The notes below the pieces were generated by a model that did not search any database, was not told the DNA's origin, and saw only the letters and a program-made list of their open reading frames with translations. Of a stretch of 64,000 bases of DNA, positions 1 through 8,151 are shown piece by piece. Made by a program: the position numbers and the translations under genes. Origin of the DNA: Nocardia transvalensis (GTDB lineage: Bacteria; Actinomycetota; Actinomycetes; Mycobacteriales; Mycobacteriaceae); the NCBI RefSeq assembly GCF_015477765.1, contig NZ_JADLQQ010000009.1, forward strand, positions 186,001 to 250,000, read 5' to 3'. How positions within the stretch are numbered: the first letter of the stretch is position 1; each line of letters opens with the position of its first letter.

Positions 1-277
1 CCGAGCCGTCCTCGCCGCCCTGGTCCGCAGCTTCGGCGGCGGCCCCGTCGGCGTCTCCACCCTGGCCGTCGCGGTCGGCGAGGAGGCCACCACGGTCGAA
101 GAGGTCTGCGAACCCTTCCTGGTCCGCGCAGGCATGATCGCCCGCACCCCCCGCGGCCGCGTAGCCACCGCCGCCGCCTGGGAACACCTCGGCCTCGTCC
201 CACCCCCCGACCTGGTCTTCGGCTCCATCGAGGTCCGCGGCCGCGAATCCCACCCCACCCTCGACCTTTTCGACTGA
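1..277 (+). CDS. ruvB: RuvB Holliday junction helicase, C-terminal fragment
   Basis: Only the last 91 codons are inside the window, read in the frame that starts at base 2; the gene begins upstream. RuvB is the hexameric AAA+ motor that drives Holliday junction branch migration with RuvA. The visible part is its C-terminal winged-helix domain, recognisable by the segments RSFGGGPVGVSTLAVAVGEE and EPFLVRAGMIARTPRGR, which are highly conserved in RuvB. The tail after ATAAAWEHLGL is short and variable. The next gene starts 56 bases downstream on the same strand but has its own strong ribosome binding site and an unrelated function. Confidence 0.95.
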   Translation, partial: RAVLAALVRSFGGGPVGVSTLAVAVGEEATTVEEVCEPFLVRAGMIARTPRGRVATAAAWEHLGLVPPPDLVFGSIEVRGRESHPTLDLFD

Positions 278-333
278 TTCCGCCCGGAACCTGATACTTC
301 TTTATTCGGAGCAAGTTTCGAGGAGGGGGATCG

Positions 334-1785
334 ATGATCCGCAAGTTTGCCGTCCGCGGCCGACCGGCTGTCGACAGGAAGGCCCGGTCGATGGCGACTC
401 GTAAGGCGCTGCGACCACTCACCGAGGCCGGTGCCCGGCAGAAGGCAGAGGATCTCGGCGTGCGTCTCGGGATGTTCGAGGAGCCCGGGGTGCGCATAGG
501 CACTGCTGTTGCCGGAGGAAAGCGGCTGTACGGATCGTACGAAGACCTCCATCTGGACATCTGGGGTCCTCGGCAGGGAAAGACGAGCTGCCGGGCGATC
601 CCGGCGATTCTGGATGCTATCGGGCCGGTGATCGTCACATCGACCAAGCGCGACATCGTCGACGCGACCCGCGATGTGCGGGCGGAGAACGGGGGCAAGG
701 TTTGGGTGTTCGATCCCGACGGGGTGGCGGGCGAGGAACCGACCTGGTTCTGGGACCCGCTCGACTGGACCCGGGGCGAGGAGATCCGGGCCGCCCGTTT
801 GGCCGCCCACTTCGCTGAGGCCGATACCCGCAGCGACGCGCGTGACTTCTTCGAAATCGAGGCCGAGGAGTTGCTTGCGCTACTGTTCCTCGCCGCATCG
901 GTAGGCAGTCGCCCGCTGGCGCAGGTGTGGGAGTGGGTGACCGTACCGGCGAACGCGGAGCCGGTCGAGTTGTTGCGTCGGAGTGGGCGTCACCTTGCCG
1001 CATCCGGTCTCGCCATGATGTACAACACGGATCTGCGCCAGCGGGACGGAGTCTTCGGCACCGCGAAGAAGATGGCTCGCTGCCTGCGATTCCGGGCCGC
1101 TCATCTCTGGGCCACACCGGACCCCGACCGCCGCAAGTTCCACCCGGAGGACCTCATTGCGGAAAGCGGGACGTTGTACGCCTTGGCGGTCGGAGGCCGA
1201 AGCTCGGCGACGCCACTGGTGACTGCACTCCTCGAAACTGTGCTCGACGTCGCGGCGCGGCAGAACACACCGCTCGTCATTCCGACGCTGGCGGTACTGG
1301 ACGACGCGGCGAATGTGGTGCGGTGGAGGGACTTCCCGCATCGGTGCGGTCGGTACGGCGCTCAGGGTGTGGTCGTCATGACGATACTGCAGTCGTGGGC
1401 GCAGGGGGTTCGATGCTGGGGACCGGACGGCATGAATGAGCTGTGGTCGGCCGCGAATATCAAAGTGGTGGGCGGCGGCGTCGACGACATTCCTTTCCTC
1501 CGGGATCGCGCGGACGGAATCGGTGGTGCGCTGGGAGTGCCGGAACTGCGGTCGTTGCCACGCGAGCGGGCTGTGCTGTTCGCTTCCGGCGCACCGGCTG
1601 TGCTGCTCGCGACCGAACCATGGTGGCAAGGGCCGCACGCCGCCGCGGTGCGGAGGTCGATCGACGCTCACGGACCGGGACCGACGCGCTTGGCGAATCT
1701 GTTCGACCTCGCGGGGAAATCGGTCGTCATTCCTGAGAAGTATTCTCAGGCCGAAGCCGAGCCCGAGGAGGCGCCACCATCGTGA
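334..1785 (+). CDS. Soluble VirD4/TraG-like conjugation ATPase
   Basis: This 483-residue P-loop ATPase belongs to the VirD4/TraD coupling-protein superfamily and is a paralogue of the membrane-anchored copy at 36585-38414. Walker A is GPRQGKTS near residues 78-85. The Walker B region reads LAVLDDAANVVRW, so the usual acidic DE pair is DD here. The segments SYEDLHLDIWGPRQGKT and VVVMTILQSWAQG are nearly identical to the paralogue. It lacks the roughly 85-residue N-terminal part that carries two membrane helices in the paralogue, so it is probably cytosolic. AGGAGGGG at 321-328 precedes the ATG. Its 3' end overlaps the convergent DivIVA-like gene by 40 bases. The substrate is unknown; a regulatory or replacement coupling subunit is inference. 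Confidence 0.85.
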   Translation: MIRKFAVRGRPAVDRKARSMATRKALRPLTEAGARQKAEDLGVRLGMFEEPGVRIGTAVAGGKRLYGSYEDLHLDIWGPRQGKTSCRAIPAILDAIGPVIVTSTKRDIVDATRDVRAENGGKVWVFDPDGVAGEEPTWFWDPLDWTRGEEIRAARLAAHFAEADTRSDARDFFEIEAEELLALLFLAASVGSRPLAQVWEWVTVPANAEPVELLRRSGRHLAASGLAMMYNTDLRQRDGVFGTAKKMARCLRFRAAHLWATPDPDRRKFHPEDLIAESGTLYALAVGGRSSATPLVTALLETVLDVAARQNTPLVIPTLAVLDDAANVVRWRDFPHRCGRYGAQGVVVMTILQSWAQGVRCWGPDGMNELWSAANIKVVGGGVDDIPFLRDRADGIGGALGVPELRSLPRERAVLFASGAPAVLLATEPWWQGPHAAAVRRSIDAHGPGPTRLANLFDLAGKSVVIPEKYSQAEAEPEEAPPS

Positions 1786-2357
1786 GCGATCAGTGGTGAG
1801 GTCGTCTCGCGGGTGACTTCCTCGGCCTCGAGGGTGCGCACGACTACATCGAGGAAGGAGTCCACTTCCTCGATGTGGTAGGCGGCGGAACCGGCGTGGG
1901 CCAGGCCGAAGTTGACGGTGCGGACGTCTTCGGCGGTAAGGCCGTTGGGGCCGATGTGGGCGAGGGTGGCGATGACTCGGTCGAGGAAGACGTCGACCTC
2001 GTCGGCGGCGTAGCCGGCGTGGTCGTGGGGTGGGGCCGAGAAGCGCAGGCGCTGGACGTCTTCGGGGGTGAGCAGGGGTTCGCCGGTGGGGTGGGGCCTG
2101 TCGCCGCGGCGGGCGAATTCGAGTTCCACGCAGGCGCGGTCGAGGAAGTCGTCGACCTGGTCGCGGTCGTAGCCGCGGTGGCCGAATGCGGCTGTCGCGA
2201 ATTCGTGGCCACGGATCTCGGCGGCGGTCAGCGAGCCCCGGCCCAGGAATGCGTCGGCGATGCGGGCGCAGAAGGCATCCACCTCGGCGGTGTCGTATCC
2301 GCGGTGCCCGATCGGCGCCTTACCGAAGCGGATCCGCCGCACATCGTCGGAAGTCAC
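1746..2357 (-). CDS. Protein with four DivIVA-type motifs
   Basis: This 203-residue protein is built almost entirely of four copies of the short N-terminal DivIVA/Wag31 membrane-targeting motif (pattern LT..DV...F......GY....VD.FLD), at about residues 1-38, 43-80, 94-134 and 139-177. Real DivIVA has one such motif followed by a long coiled coil; here there is no coiled coil. DivIVA-like motifs bind curved membrane at poles and septa in mycolic-acid actinobacteria. Translation appears to start at GTG 2357. The gene is convergent with, and overlaps, the VirD4-like gene. A role in placing a partner at the cell pole is inference. Confidence 0.8.
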   Translation of the reverse strand: MTSDDVRRIRFGKAPIGHRGYDTAEVDAFCARIADAFLGRGSLTAAEIRGHEFATAAFGHRGYDRDQVDDFLDRACVELEFARRGDRPHPTGEPLLTPEDVQRLRFSAPPHDHAGYAADEVDVFLDRVIATLAHIGPNGLTAEDVRTVNFGLAHAGSAAYHIEEVDSFLDVVVRTLEAEEVTRETTSPLIAHDGGASSGSASA

Positions 2358-2419
2358 CCGTCCATTCTCCCGGCCCGGACGCGTGGTTTGTCACCCGGGT
2401 CACGCTCTTCCGGCCGGAA

Positions 2420-3085
2420 TCACTCCTTGCGGACGCCGTCGATCAGGAGTCGGCGGATCGCGCGGGACAGCTCGGTCACGGCCGTCTCGTCCGGTTCGCG
2501 CAGTCCGTGCAGAATCGCGCCCAAAATCATGCCGGTCACGGCCTTGGCGGTGTTGGTGGTGTCCAGGTCGGCCCGCAGATAGCCCAGTTCCACCCCGTGG
2601 TCCAGATAGCCCGCGGTGAGCGCGTCGGCCGTGTCGAGCAGCCCGTACAACCGCTGGGTCAGCTCGGTATCGATGCCCGTCGCCTGGAACAGCAGCAGCT
2701 GCGCCACTCGCCGATCCTCCAGGAAGATCCGGTTCAGCGCGCCCGCGATGCGGTCGACCTGCTCGCGGTATTCGGCCAGGCTGGTGGCCGCATCGGGCGC
2801 GTTCTCGGTGCCCAGCGAGTCGATGATCCGTGCGGCCAGATCGTCGATGACATGGTCGATGATGTCGCGCTTATTGGCGAAATAGCGGTAGAACGTGCCG
2901 TGCCCGATCCCCAACTTCGCCGCGATATCCGCGATACCCGTTGCGTGGTAACCCTTTTCGGCAAAGCAGGCGAATGCCGTGTCGATGATCTCCTGCCGGA
3001 GCTCGGCCTTGCGGCGCTCGAGATGTGTGGATGGCTTCGGCACGGACTCGATGATACGTTGTTCCGGAACGGAATGATGTGTCAT
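2420..3085 (-). CDS. TetR-family transcriptional regulator
   Basis: The N-terminal half has the TetR helix-turn-helix (FACFAEKGYHATGIADIAAK and GIGHGTFYRYFANKRDI); the rest is a divergent ligand-binding domain. At 221 residues it has the usual family length. The gene is divergent from the monooxygenase at 3122, only 36 bases away, so it most likely controls that gene and itself. The ATG at 3085 has no clear ribosome binding site. A GTG at 3043 (207 residues, starting MPKPSTHLERR) is a good alternative and would free the palindromes at 3052-3094 from coding. Ligand unknown. Confidence 0.9.
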   Translation of the reverse strand: MTHHSVPEQRIIESVPKPSTHLERRKAELRQEIIDTAFACFAEKGYHATGIADIAAKLGIGHGTFYRYFANKRDIIDHVIDDLAARIIDSLGTENAPDAATSLAEYREQVDRIAGALNRIFLEDRRVAQLLLFQATGIDTELTQRLYGLLDTADALTAGYLDHGVELGYLRADLDTTNTAKAVTGMILGAILHGLREPDETAVTELSRAIRRLLIDGVRKE

Positions 3086-3094
3086 TCTGTATCA
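3052..3094. promoter_or_regulatory. Candidate TetR operator region between divergent genes
   Basis: Three inverted repeats are packed here: TGATAC (3052-3057) with GTATCA (3089-3094), the perfect 10-mer GTTCCGGAAC (3061-3070), and GAATGATGTGTCATTC (3072-3087). They lie at the start of the TetR gene and just before the monooxygenase start. That is where a local TetR repressor would bind to switch both promoters. Confidence 0.5.
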
Positions 3095-3121
3095 GGTACT
3101 TTAGGTAACAGGAGGTTCGTC

Positions 3122-4609
3122 GTGGCACCTCAGTACGACGCCATCGTGGTCGGGGCCGGATTCGGCGGGATGGGTGCGGGCATCCAGCTCGACCGGCTCG
3201 GACTGGGCAACTTCGTGATCCTCGAGCGTGAGGACGATCTCGGCGGCACCTGGCACGTGAACCGCTACCCGGGCCTGGCCGTGGACATCGCCTCGGTCAC
3301 CTACTCGTACTCGTTCGAGCCGAATCCGCACTGGTCGCGCCTGTTCGCCCCGGGCGTCGAGCTCAAGAAATACGCCGAGCACGTGGCCGACAAGTACGAC
3401 CTGCGCCGGCGCATGCGGTTCAACCAGGTCGTCGGCGGCGCCCGCTGGGACGAGGAGAACCAGCAGTGGATCGTCTCGGTCGAGGGCGGCGACACCCTCA
3501 CCGCGCGCTATCTGCTCGCCGCGACCGGCTTCCTGTCCCAGCCCTACACCCCGCCCTTCCCGGGCATCGACAGCTTCGCCGGCAAGATCATCCACACCAC
3601 CGCCTGGGACGACGACTACGATCTGACCGGCCGCAAGGCCGCGATCATCGGCACCGGCGCCACCGCGGTGCAGCTGGTGCCGGAGGTGGCCAGGAAGGCG
3701 GCCGCGCTCACGGTGTTCCAGCGGACCCCGATCTGGGTGGTGCCCAAGGTCGACACCCCCATCCCGCGTCCGGTGCAGGAGCTGTTCGCGCGGGTGCCGC
3801 TGACCCAGAAGGCCGCCAGGCTGGTCAATACCGGCGCGCTGGAGCTGCTCATGGTGGTCGGCGTGCTGCACTACAAGCAGGCCAAGCTCGGTAACAAGGG
3901 CGCGGCGCTGCTGGCCAAGGCCCACCTGCGCGCCCAGGTGCGCGACAAGGAGACCCGCCGCAAGCTGACCCCGGACTACGACTTCGGCTGCAAGCGGCCC
4001 ACCTTCTCCAATACCTACTTCAAGACCTTCAACCAGCCGCACGTCCGGCTCGAGACCAACTCCATCGACCACGTCGAATCCGACGGCATCGTGACCGCCG
4101 ACGGCCACAAGACCGAGATCGACACCCTGATCCTGGCCACCGGATTCAATCTCTGGGACGTCAACTTCCCGGCCATCGAGATCATCGGCCGCGACGGGGT
4201 GAATCTCGGAAAGTTCTGGCGCGACAACCGCTTCCAGGCCTACGAGGGCATCACGGTGCCGAAGTTCCCGAACTTCCTGAGCCTCAACAGCCCCTACTCC
4301 TACAGCGGCCTGTCCTACTTCACCACCATCGAGGCGCAGATGAAGCATATGGCCCGGTTGTTCGGTGAGATGTTCCGCCGCGGCGAACAGGTCTTCGAGG
4401 TGACCGAGCAGGCCAATGCCCGCTTCCTCGACCACGTCACCCACAAACTGGGCTCGTCGGTCTTCTACGGCGGCCAGTGTGCCACCGCCCGCAGCTACTA
4501 CTTCAACCAGCACGGCGAGGCCGCCCTGCTGCGCCCCAACAGCACCGTGACCACCCATCGCGAGGCGGTTCGCTTCCCGTTGGAGGATTACACCTACGGC
4601 GCCGCTTGA
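3122..4609 (+). CDS. Flavin-containing monooxygenase, Baeyer-Villiger type
   Basis: This 495-residue FAD- and NADPH-dependent monooxygenase would insert oxygen next to a ketone or oxidise a heteroatom. The FAD Rossmann motif GAGFGGMGAGI is at the N-terminus. The Baeyer-Villiger fingerprint FxGxxxHTxxW is present as FAGKIIHTTAW, followed by the NADPH motif IGTGATAVQ. The start is GTG 3122, chosen because AGGAGG at 3110-3115 sits 6 bases upstream and the family begins just before the FAD motif. It is divergent from a TetR regulator that probably represses it. Related enzymes in actinobacteria act on steroids, cyclic ketones or xenobiotics; the substrate here cannot be told. Confidence 0.88.
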   Translation: MAPQYDAIVVGAGFGGMGAGIQLDRLGLGNFVILEREDDLGGTWHVNRYPGLAVDIASVTYSYSFEPNPHWSRLFAPGVELKKYAEHVADKYDLRRRMRFNQVVGGARWDEENQQWIVSVEGGDTLTARYLLAATGFLSQPYTPPFPGIDSFAGKIIHTTAWDDDYDLTGRKAAIIGTGATAVQLVPEVARKAAALTVFQRTPIWVVPKVDTPIPRPVQELFARVPLTQKAARLVNTGALELLMVVGVLHYKQAKLGNKGAALLAKAHLRAQVRDKETRRKLTPDYDFGCKRPTFSNTYFKTFNQPHVRLETNSIDHVESDGIVTADGHKTEIDTLILATGFNLWDVNFPAIEIIGRDGVNLGKFWRDNRFQAYEGITVPKFPNFLSLNSPYSYSGLSYFTTIEAQMKHMARLFGEMFRRGEQVFEVTEQANARFLDHVTHKLGSSVFYGGQCATARSYYFNQHGEAALLRPNSTVTTHREAVRFPLEDYTYGAA

Positions 4610-4716
4610 GAACGTCGTGCCGGTTGTGGGTGCGGATGTGGCGGTATGGCGTGAGGCTGGCAGACTGTGGGGGTAACCACTCACCCTCACCCACAGACTA
4701 GGGACCGACGACGACG

Positions 4717-5115
4717 ATGGAACTGCTGCTTCCGCTGCTGCTGGTAGCCCTGCTCGTGCCGATGTTTCTTGGTGTCCGCCGTCAGAAGCGGGAGGCGGAG
4801 AAGGTGGCCGCCATGCAGGAGAGCCTGAAGATCGGTGACCGGGTCACCACCACCTCCGGGCTCTACGGCACCGTGGTCGAGGTGGACGAGACCACCGTCG
4901 ATCTCGAGATCGCCGAGGATGTCGTCACCACCTGGCTGCGCGCCGCCATCCGCGACGTGCGCGCCGAGGACGCCACCGAGGCCGCCGACGCGACCGAGAC
5001 GACCGCCGCCACCACCTCCACCGAGGCCGCGACCGACACCGCCGCGCCCGCCGAAAAGCGTCCGGCGGCCGAGGAATCGGTCGAGGACACCAACTCTCGG
5101 CTGACCAAGGAGTGA
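4717..5115 (+). CDS. yajC: Preprotein translocase accessory protein YajC
   Basis: This small single-pass membrane protein of the SecDF-YajC complex assists SecYEG-driven export. An N-terminal membrane helix (LLPLLLVALLVPMFLGVRRQKR) is followed by the conserved YajC core (IGDRVTTTSGLYGTVVEVDETTVDLEIAEDV). The last 45 residues are an Ala/Thr/Glu-rich tail common in actinobacteria. At 132 residues it is slightly longer than the E. coli protein. It is followed by secD and secF, the usual order; a long hairpin at 5123-5160 separates it from secD. Confidence 0.95.
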   Translation: MELLLPLLLVALLVPMFLGVRRQKREAEKVAAMQESLKIGDRVTTTSGLYGTVVEVDETTVDLEIAEDVVTTWLRAAIRDVRAEDATEAADATETTAATTSTEAATDTAAPAEKRPAAEESVEDTNSRLTKE

Positions 5116-5122
5116 TCCGTCC

Positions 5123-5160
5123 GCGCCATCACACCGCCGCACCCGGCGGTGTGATGGCGC
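5123..5160. terminator. Hairpin between yajC and secD
   Basis: A perfect 16-bp stem (5123-5138 with 5145-5160) closes a 6-base loop. There is no clear T tract, so it may stabilise the yajC mRNA end or only partly attenuate transcription into secD, whose start is 50 bases further on. Confidence 0.6.
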
Positions 5161-5210
5161 TGTAGCGTGTGCGCACGTTACCCCTCGACATCGCCTAGGA
5201 GACAACGACC

Positions 5211-6965
5211 GTGCCACCTTCCCAGGGAACGGGGCATCCGCTGCGGCTGCTCGGCGCCTATGCCGCGCTGCTGGCGGTGATCTTTGCGTTGGTGTTCTTC
5301 ACCGCCGACAAGTCCGCGAAACCCAAACTCGGCATCGATTTGCAGGGTGGCACCCGGGTGACGCTGACCGCGCGCACCCCGGACGGCAACAAGCCGAGTA
5401 AGGACAGCCTCGATCAGGCACAGCAGATCATCGAGTCCCGGGTGAACGGTCTCGGTGTGGCCGGTTCCGAGGTTCGCATCGACGGTGACAATCTGGTCAT
5501 CACGGTGCCCGGCGGGGACAGCCAGCAGGCCAAGTCGCTGGCCACCACCGCCAAGCTCTACATCCGTCCGGTGCTGAACGCCGGTCAGCCGACGGGCCCG
5601 GGCGGCGCACCGCAGCCGGGCCAGCAGCCACCGGCCGACCAGACGACTCCGCCCCCCGCGGGCGGCCCCGGGCCGGGCGAGCCCGCGCCCGCCCCGAATC
5701 CGCCGCCCGAGCAGAATCCTCCGGCCGCATCCGGTGCCGCCGAACAGAATCGGGTGTACCCCGCCCAGGCGCCCACGCCGGAGAACCCCACGGACGCTCC
5801 CGTGCCCCCGACTTCCCCTGCGCCCCAGCCGGAGTCGAATCTGACCCCGGAGCAGCAGACGCAGAAGGAGATCGCCGAGGCCAAGGCGCTGCGGCAGAGC
5901 ACCGACCCGCAGACCCAGCAGCTGGCGATGTCCACGCTGGACTGCAGCAAGCCGGATCCGTTGGCGGGCAACGACGACCCGAACCTGCCGCTGGTGACCT
6001 GCTCCACCGACGGCACCGAGGTGTTCCTGCTGGACAAGAGCCGCATCGACGGGCAGGACATCAAATCCGCCGACTCGTTCTTCGACTCGCAGCGGTCGAT
6101 GTGGGTGGTGAATCTGGAGTTCAAGAACTCCGAACCGTGGGCTCAGCTGACCCAGGAGTACTACCAGAAGCGCGTCGCCTTCGCGCTGGACACGAGGGTG
6201 GTCAGCGCTCCGCAGGTGCAGGACGCCCGTCAGGTCGACGGGCGCACGTCGATCTCCGGCAACTTCAACTCCAAGACCGCCAAAGAGCTGGCCAACCAGC
6301 TGAAGTACGGTTCGCTGCCGCTGTCGTTCTCCACCTCCGAGGCCGAGACCGTCTCGGCCACCCTGGGCCTGTCCTCGCTGCGCGCCGGTCTGATCGCCGG
6401 TGCCGTCGGTCTGGTGGCGGTGCTGCTGTACTGCCTGCTCTACTATCGGATGCTCGGCTTCCTCGCCGGATTCTCGCTGATCGCATCCGGTTTCGCGGTG
6501 TACGGCATCATCGTGCTGCTGGGCAGATGGATCAATTTCACGCTGGACCTGGCCGGTATCGCCGGTCTGATCATCGGTATCGGTATGACCGCGGACTCGT
6601 TCGTGGTGTTCTTCGAACGCATCAAGGACGAGATGCGCGAGGGCCGCAGCTTCCGCTCCGCGGTGCCGCGCGGCTGGGCGCGCGCACAGCGCACCAACCT
6701 GTCGGGTAAGACGGTCAGCCTGATCGCCTCGGCGGTGCTGTACATGCTCGCCGCCGGACAGGTGCGGGGCTTCGCGTTCACGCTGGGCCTGACCACCGTG
6801 CTCGACGTGATCGTGCTGTACCTGGTCACTTCGCCGCTGATGATGATGGCCTCGCGCTCCCCGTTCTGGGCCAAGCCTTCGGTCAACGGGCTCGGTGCGG
6901 TGCAACAGCTGGCCCGTGAACGCAAAGCCGCCGCGGGCGTGCTGGTGAAGGAGGCATCGCGATGA
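5211..6965 (+). CDS. secD: Protein translocase subunit SecD
   Basis: SecD works with SecF as a proton-driven RND-type membrane machine that pulls exported proteins out of the translocon. Of 584 residues, the first membrane helix is followed by the P1 region (GIDLQGGTRVTL). A Pro/Gln-rich insertion at about residues 125-225 is typical of actinobacterial SecD. Five C-terminal membrane helices include LIIGIGMTADSFVVFFERIKDE. The start is GTG 5211, preceded by AGGAGA. It overlaps secF by ATGA, so the pair is translationally coupled. Confidence 0.96.
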   Translation: MPPSQGTGHPLRLLGAYAALLAVIFALVFFTADKSAKPKLGIDLQGGTRVTLTARTPDGNKPSKDSLDQAQQIIESRVNGLGVAGSEVRIDGDNLVITVPGGDSQQAKSLATTAKLYIRPVLNAGQPTGPGGAPQPGQQPPADQTTPPPAGGPGPGEPAPAPNPPPEQNPPAASGAAEQNRVYPAQAPTPENPTDAPVPPTSPAPQPESNLTPEQQTQKEIAEAKALRQSTDPQTQQLAMSTLDCSKPDPLAGNDDPNLPLVTCSTDGTEVFLLDKSRIDGQDIKSADSFFDSQRSMWVVNLEFKNSEPWAQLTQEYYQKRVAFALDTRVVSAPQVQDARQVDGRTSISGNFNSKTAKELANQLKYGSLPLSFSTSEAETVSATLGLSSLRAGLIAGAVGLVAVLLYCLLYYRMLGFLAGFSLIASGFAVYGIIVLLGRWINFTLDLAGIAGLIIGIGMTADSFVVFFERIKDEMREGRSFRSAVPRGWARAQRTNLSGKTVSLIASAVLYMLAAGQVRGFAFTLGLTTVLDVIVLYLVTSPLMMMASRSPFWAKPSVNGLGAVQQLARERKAAAGVLVKEASR

Positions 6966-8149
6966 GCAATTCCAGCTCCGTCCTCGAACCGGTCGACGAG
7001 CCGATCGACAACACTCCCAAGCACAGTTTCTTCGAGCGTCTCTACACCGGCACCGGTGGTTTCCAGATCGTCGGCCGCCGTCGGCTGTACTACGCGCTCA
7101 GCGCCGCGCTGGTGATCATCGCGCTGCTCAGCATCGGATTCAAGGGGTTCACACTCGGCATCGACTTCGCCGGTGGCACCCGGATCCAGCTGCCCGCCAC
7201 CGCCGAGATGAGCGCCACGGCGGTCTCCGACGCCTACGCCAAGGCGCTGGGGCACGGCCCGGTTTCGGTGCAGAAGGTGGGTTCGGGCGCGGCGTCGTCC
7301 TACGAGGTCCGTTCGGACACCTTGACGCCCGAGCAGCAGAACAAGGTGCAGAACGCGCTGTTCGACGCCTTCCATCCGAAGGATTCCTCCGGCGCGGTCA
7401 ACCGCAACACGATCAGCATCGCGGAGATCAGCGAGACCTGGGGCGGGCAGATCACCCGCAAGGCGCTGCTCGCGCTGGTGGTGTTCGTGGCGCTGACGAT
7501 GGTCTACATCGCGATCCGATTCGAGCGCGACATGTCCATCGCATCGATCGCCTCGCTGTTCTTCAACCTGATCGTCACCGCGGGCGTCTACTCGATCGTC
7601 GGATTCGAGGTCACGCCCGCCGCGGTCATCGGATTGCTGACCGTCCTCGGTTACGTGCTCTACGACAACGTCGTGGTGTTCGACAAGGTGGAGGAGAACA
7701 CCCGCGGCGTGCTGCATCTGAGCCGCCGCACCTACGGTGAGCAGGCCAATCTGGCCGCCAACCAGACCCTGATGCGGTCGATCAACACCACGGTCATCGG
7801 CATCCTGCCGATCATCGGCATGCTGGTGATCGCGGTGTGGCTGCTGGGTGTCGGCACGCTGAAGGACCTGGCGCTGGTGCAGTTGGTCGGCATGGTCGTC
7901 GGTGCCTACTCGTCGATCTTCTTCGCGGTACCGCTGCTGGTGACGATCAAGGAGCGCTTCGGCCCGGTGTCGGCGCACACCAAGCGGGTGCTCGCCAAGC
8001 GGTCCACCGCGACGCAGGCGCGGATGCGGGAGGCCGCGGCCGAGCGGGCCGGGGCCATCAGCGGGCCGGTGCGCCCGCGCGAAACCCCTGCCAGTGCACC
8101 CAGACCCGGTGCCCGACCGAGCGGAAAACGGCACAAGAGAAGGCGCTGA
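6962..8149 (+). CDS. secF: Protein translocase subunit SecF
   Basis: This 395-residue partner of SecD shows the SecF signature GIDFAGGTRIQL after the first membrane helix and the conserved GYVLYDNVVVFDKVEENTR in the membrane half. The C-terminal 60 residues are an Ala/Arg-rich cytoplasmic tail. The ATG overlaps the secD stop codon. Only 2 bases separate it from the downstream solute-binding lipoprotein, suggesting one operon. Confidence 0.96.
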   Translation: MSNSSSVLEPVDEPIDNTPKHSFFERLYTGTGGFQIVGRRRLYYALSAALVIIALLSIGFKGFTLGIDFAGGTRIQLPATAEMSATAVSDAYAKALGHGPVSVQKVGSGAASSYEVRSDTLTPEQQNKVQNALFDAFHPKDSSGAVNRNTISIAEISETWGGQITRKALLALVVFVALTMVYIAIRFERDMSIASIASLFFNLIVTAGVYSIVGFEVTPAAVIGLLTVLGYVLYDNVVVFDKVEENTRGVLHLSRRTYGEQANLAANQTLMRSINTTVIGILPIIGMLVIAVWLLGVGTLKDLALVQLVGMVVGAYSSIFFAVPLLVTIKERFGPVSAHTKRVLAKRSTATQARMREAAAERAGAISGPVRPRETPASAPRPGARPSGKRHKRRR

Positions 8150-8151
8150 GC

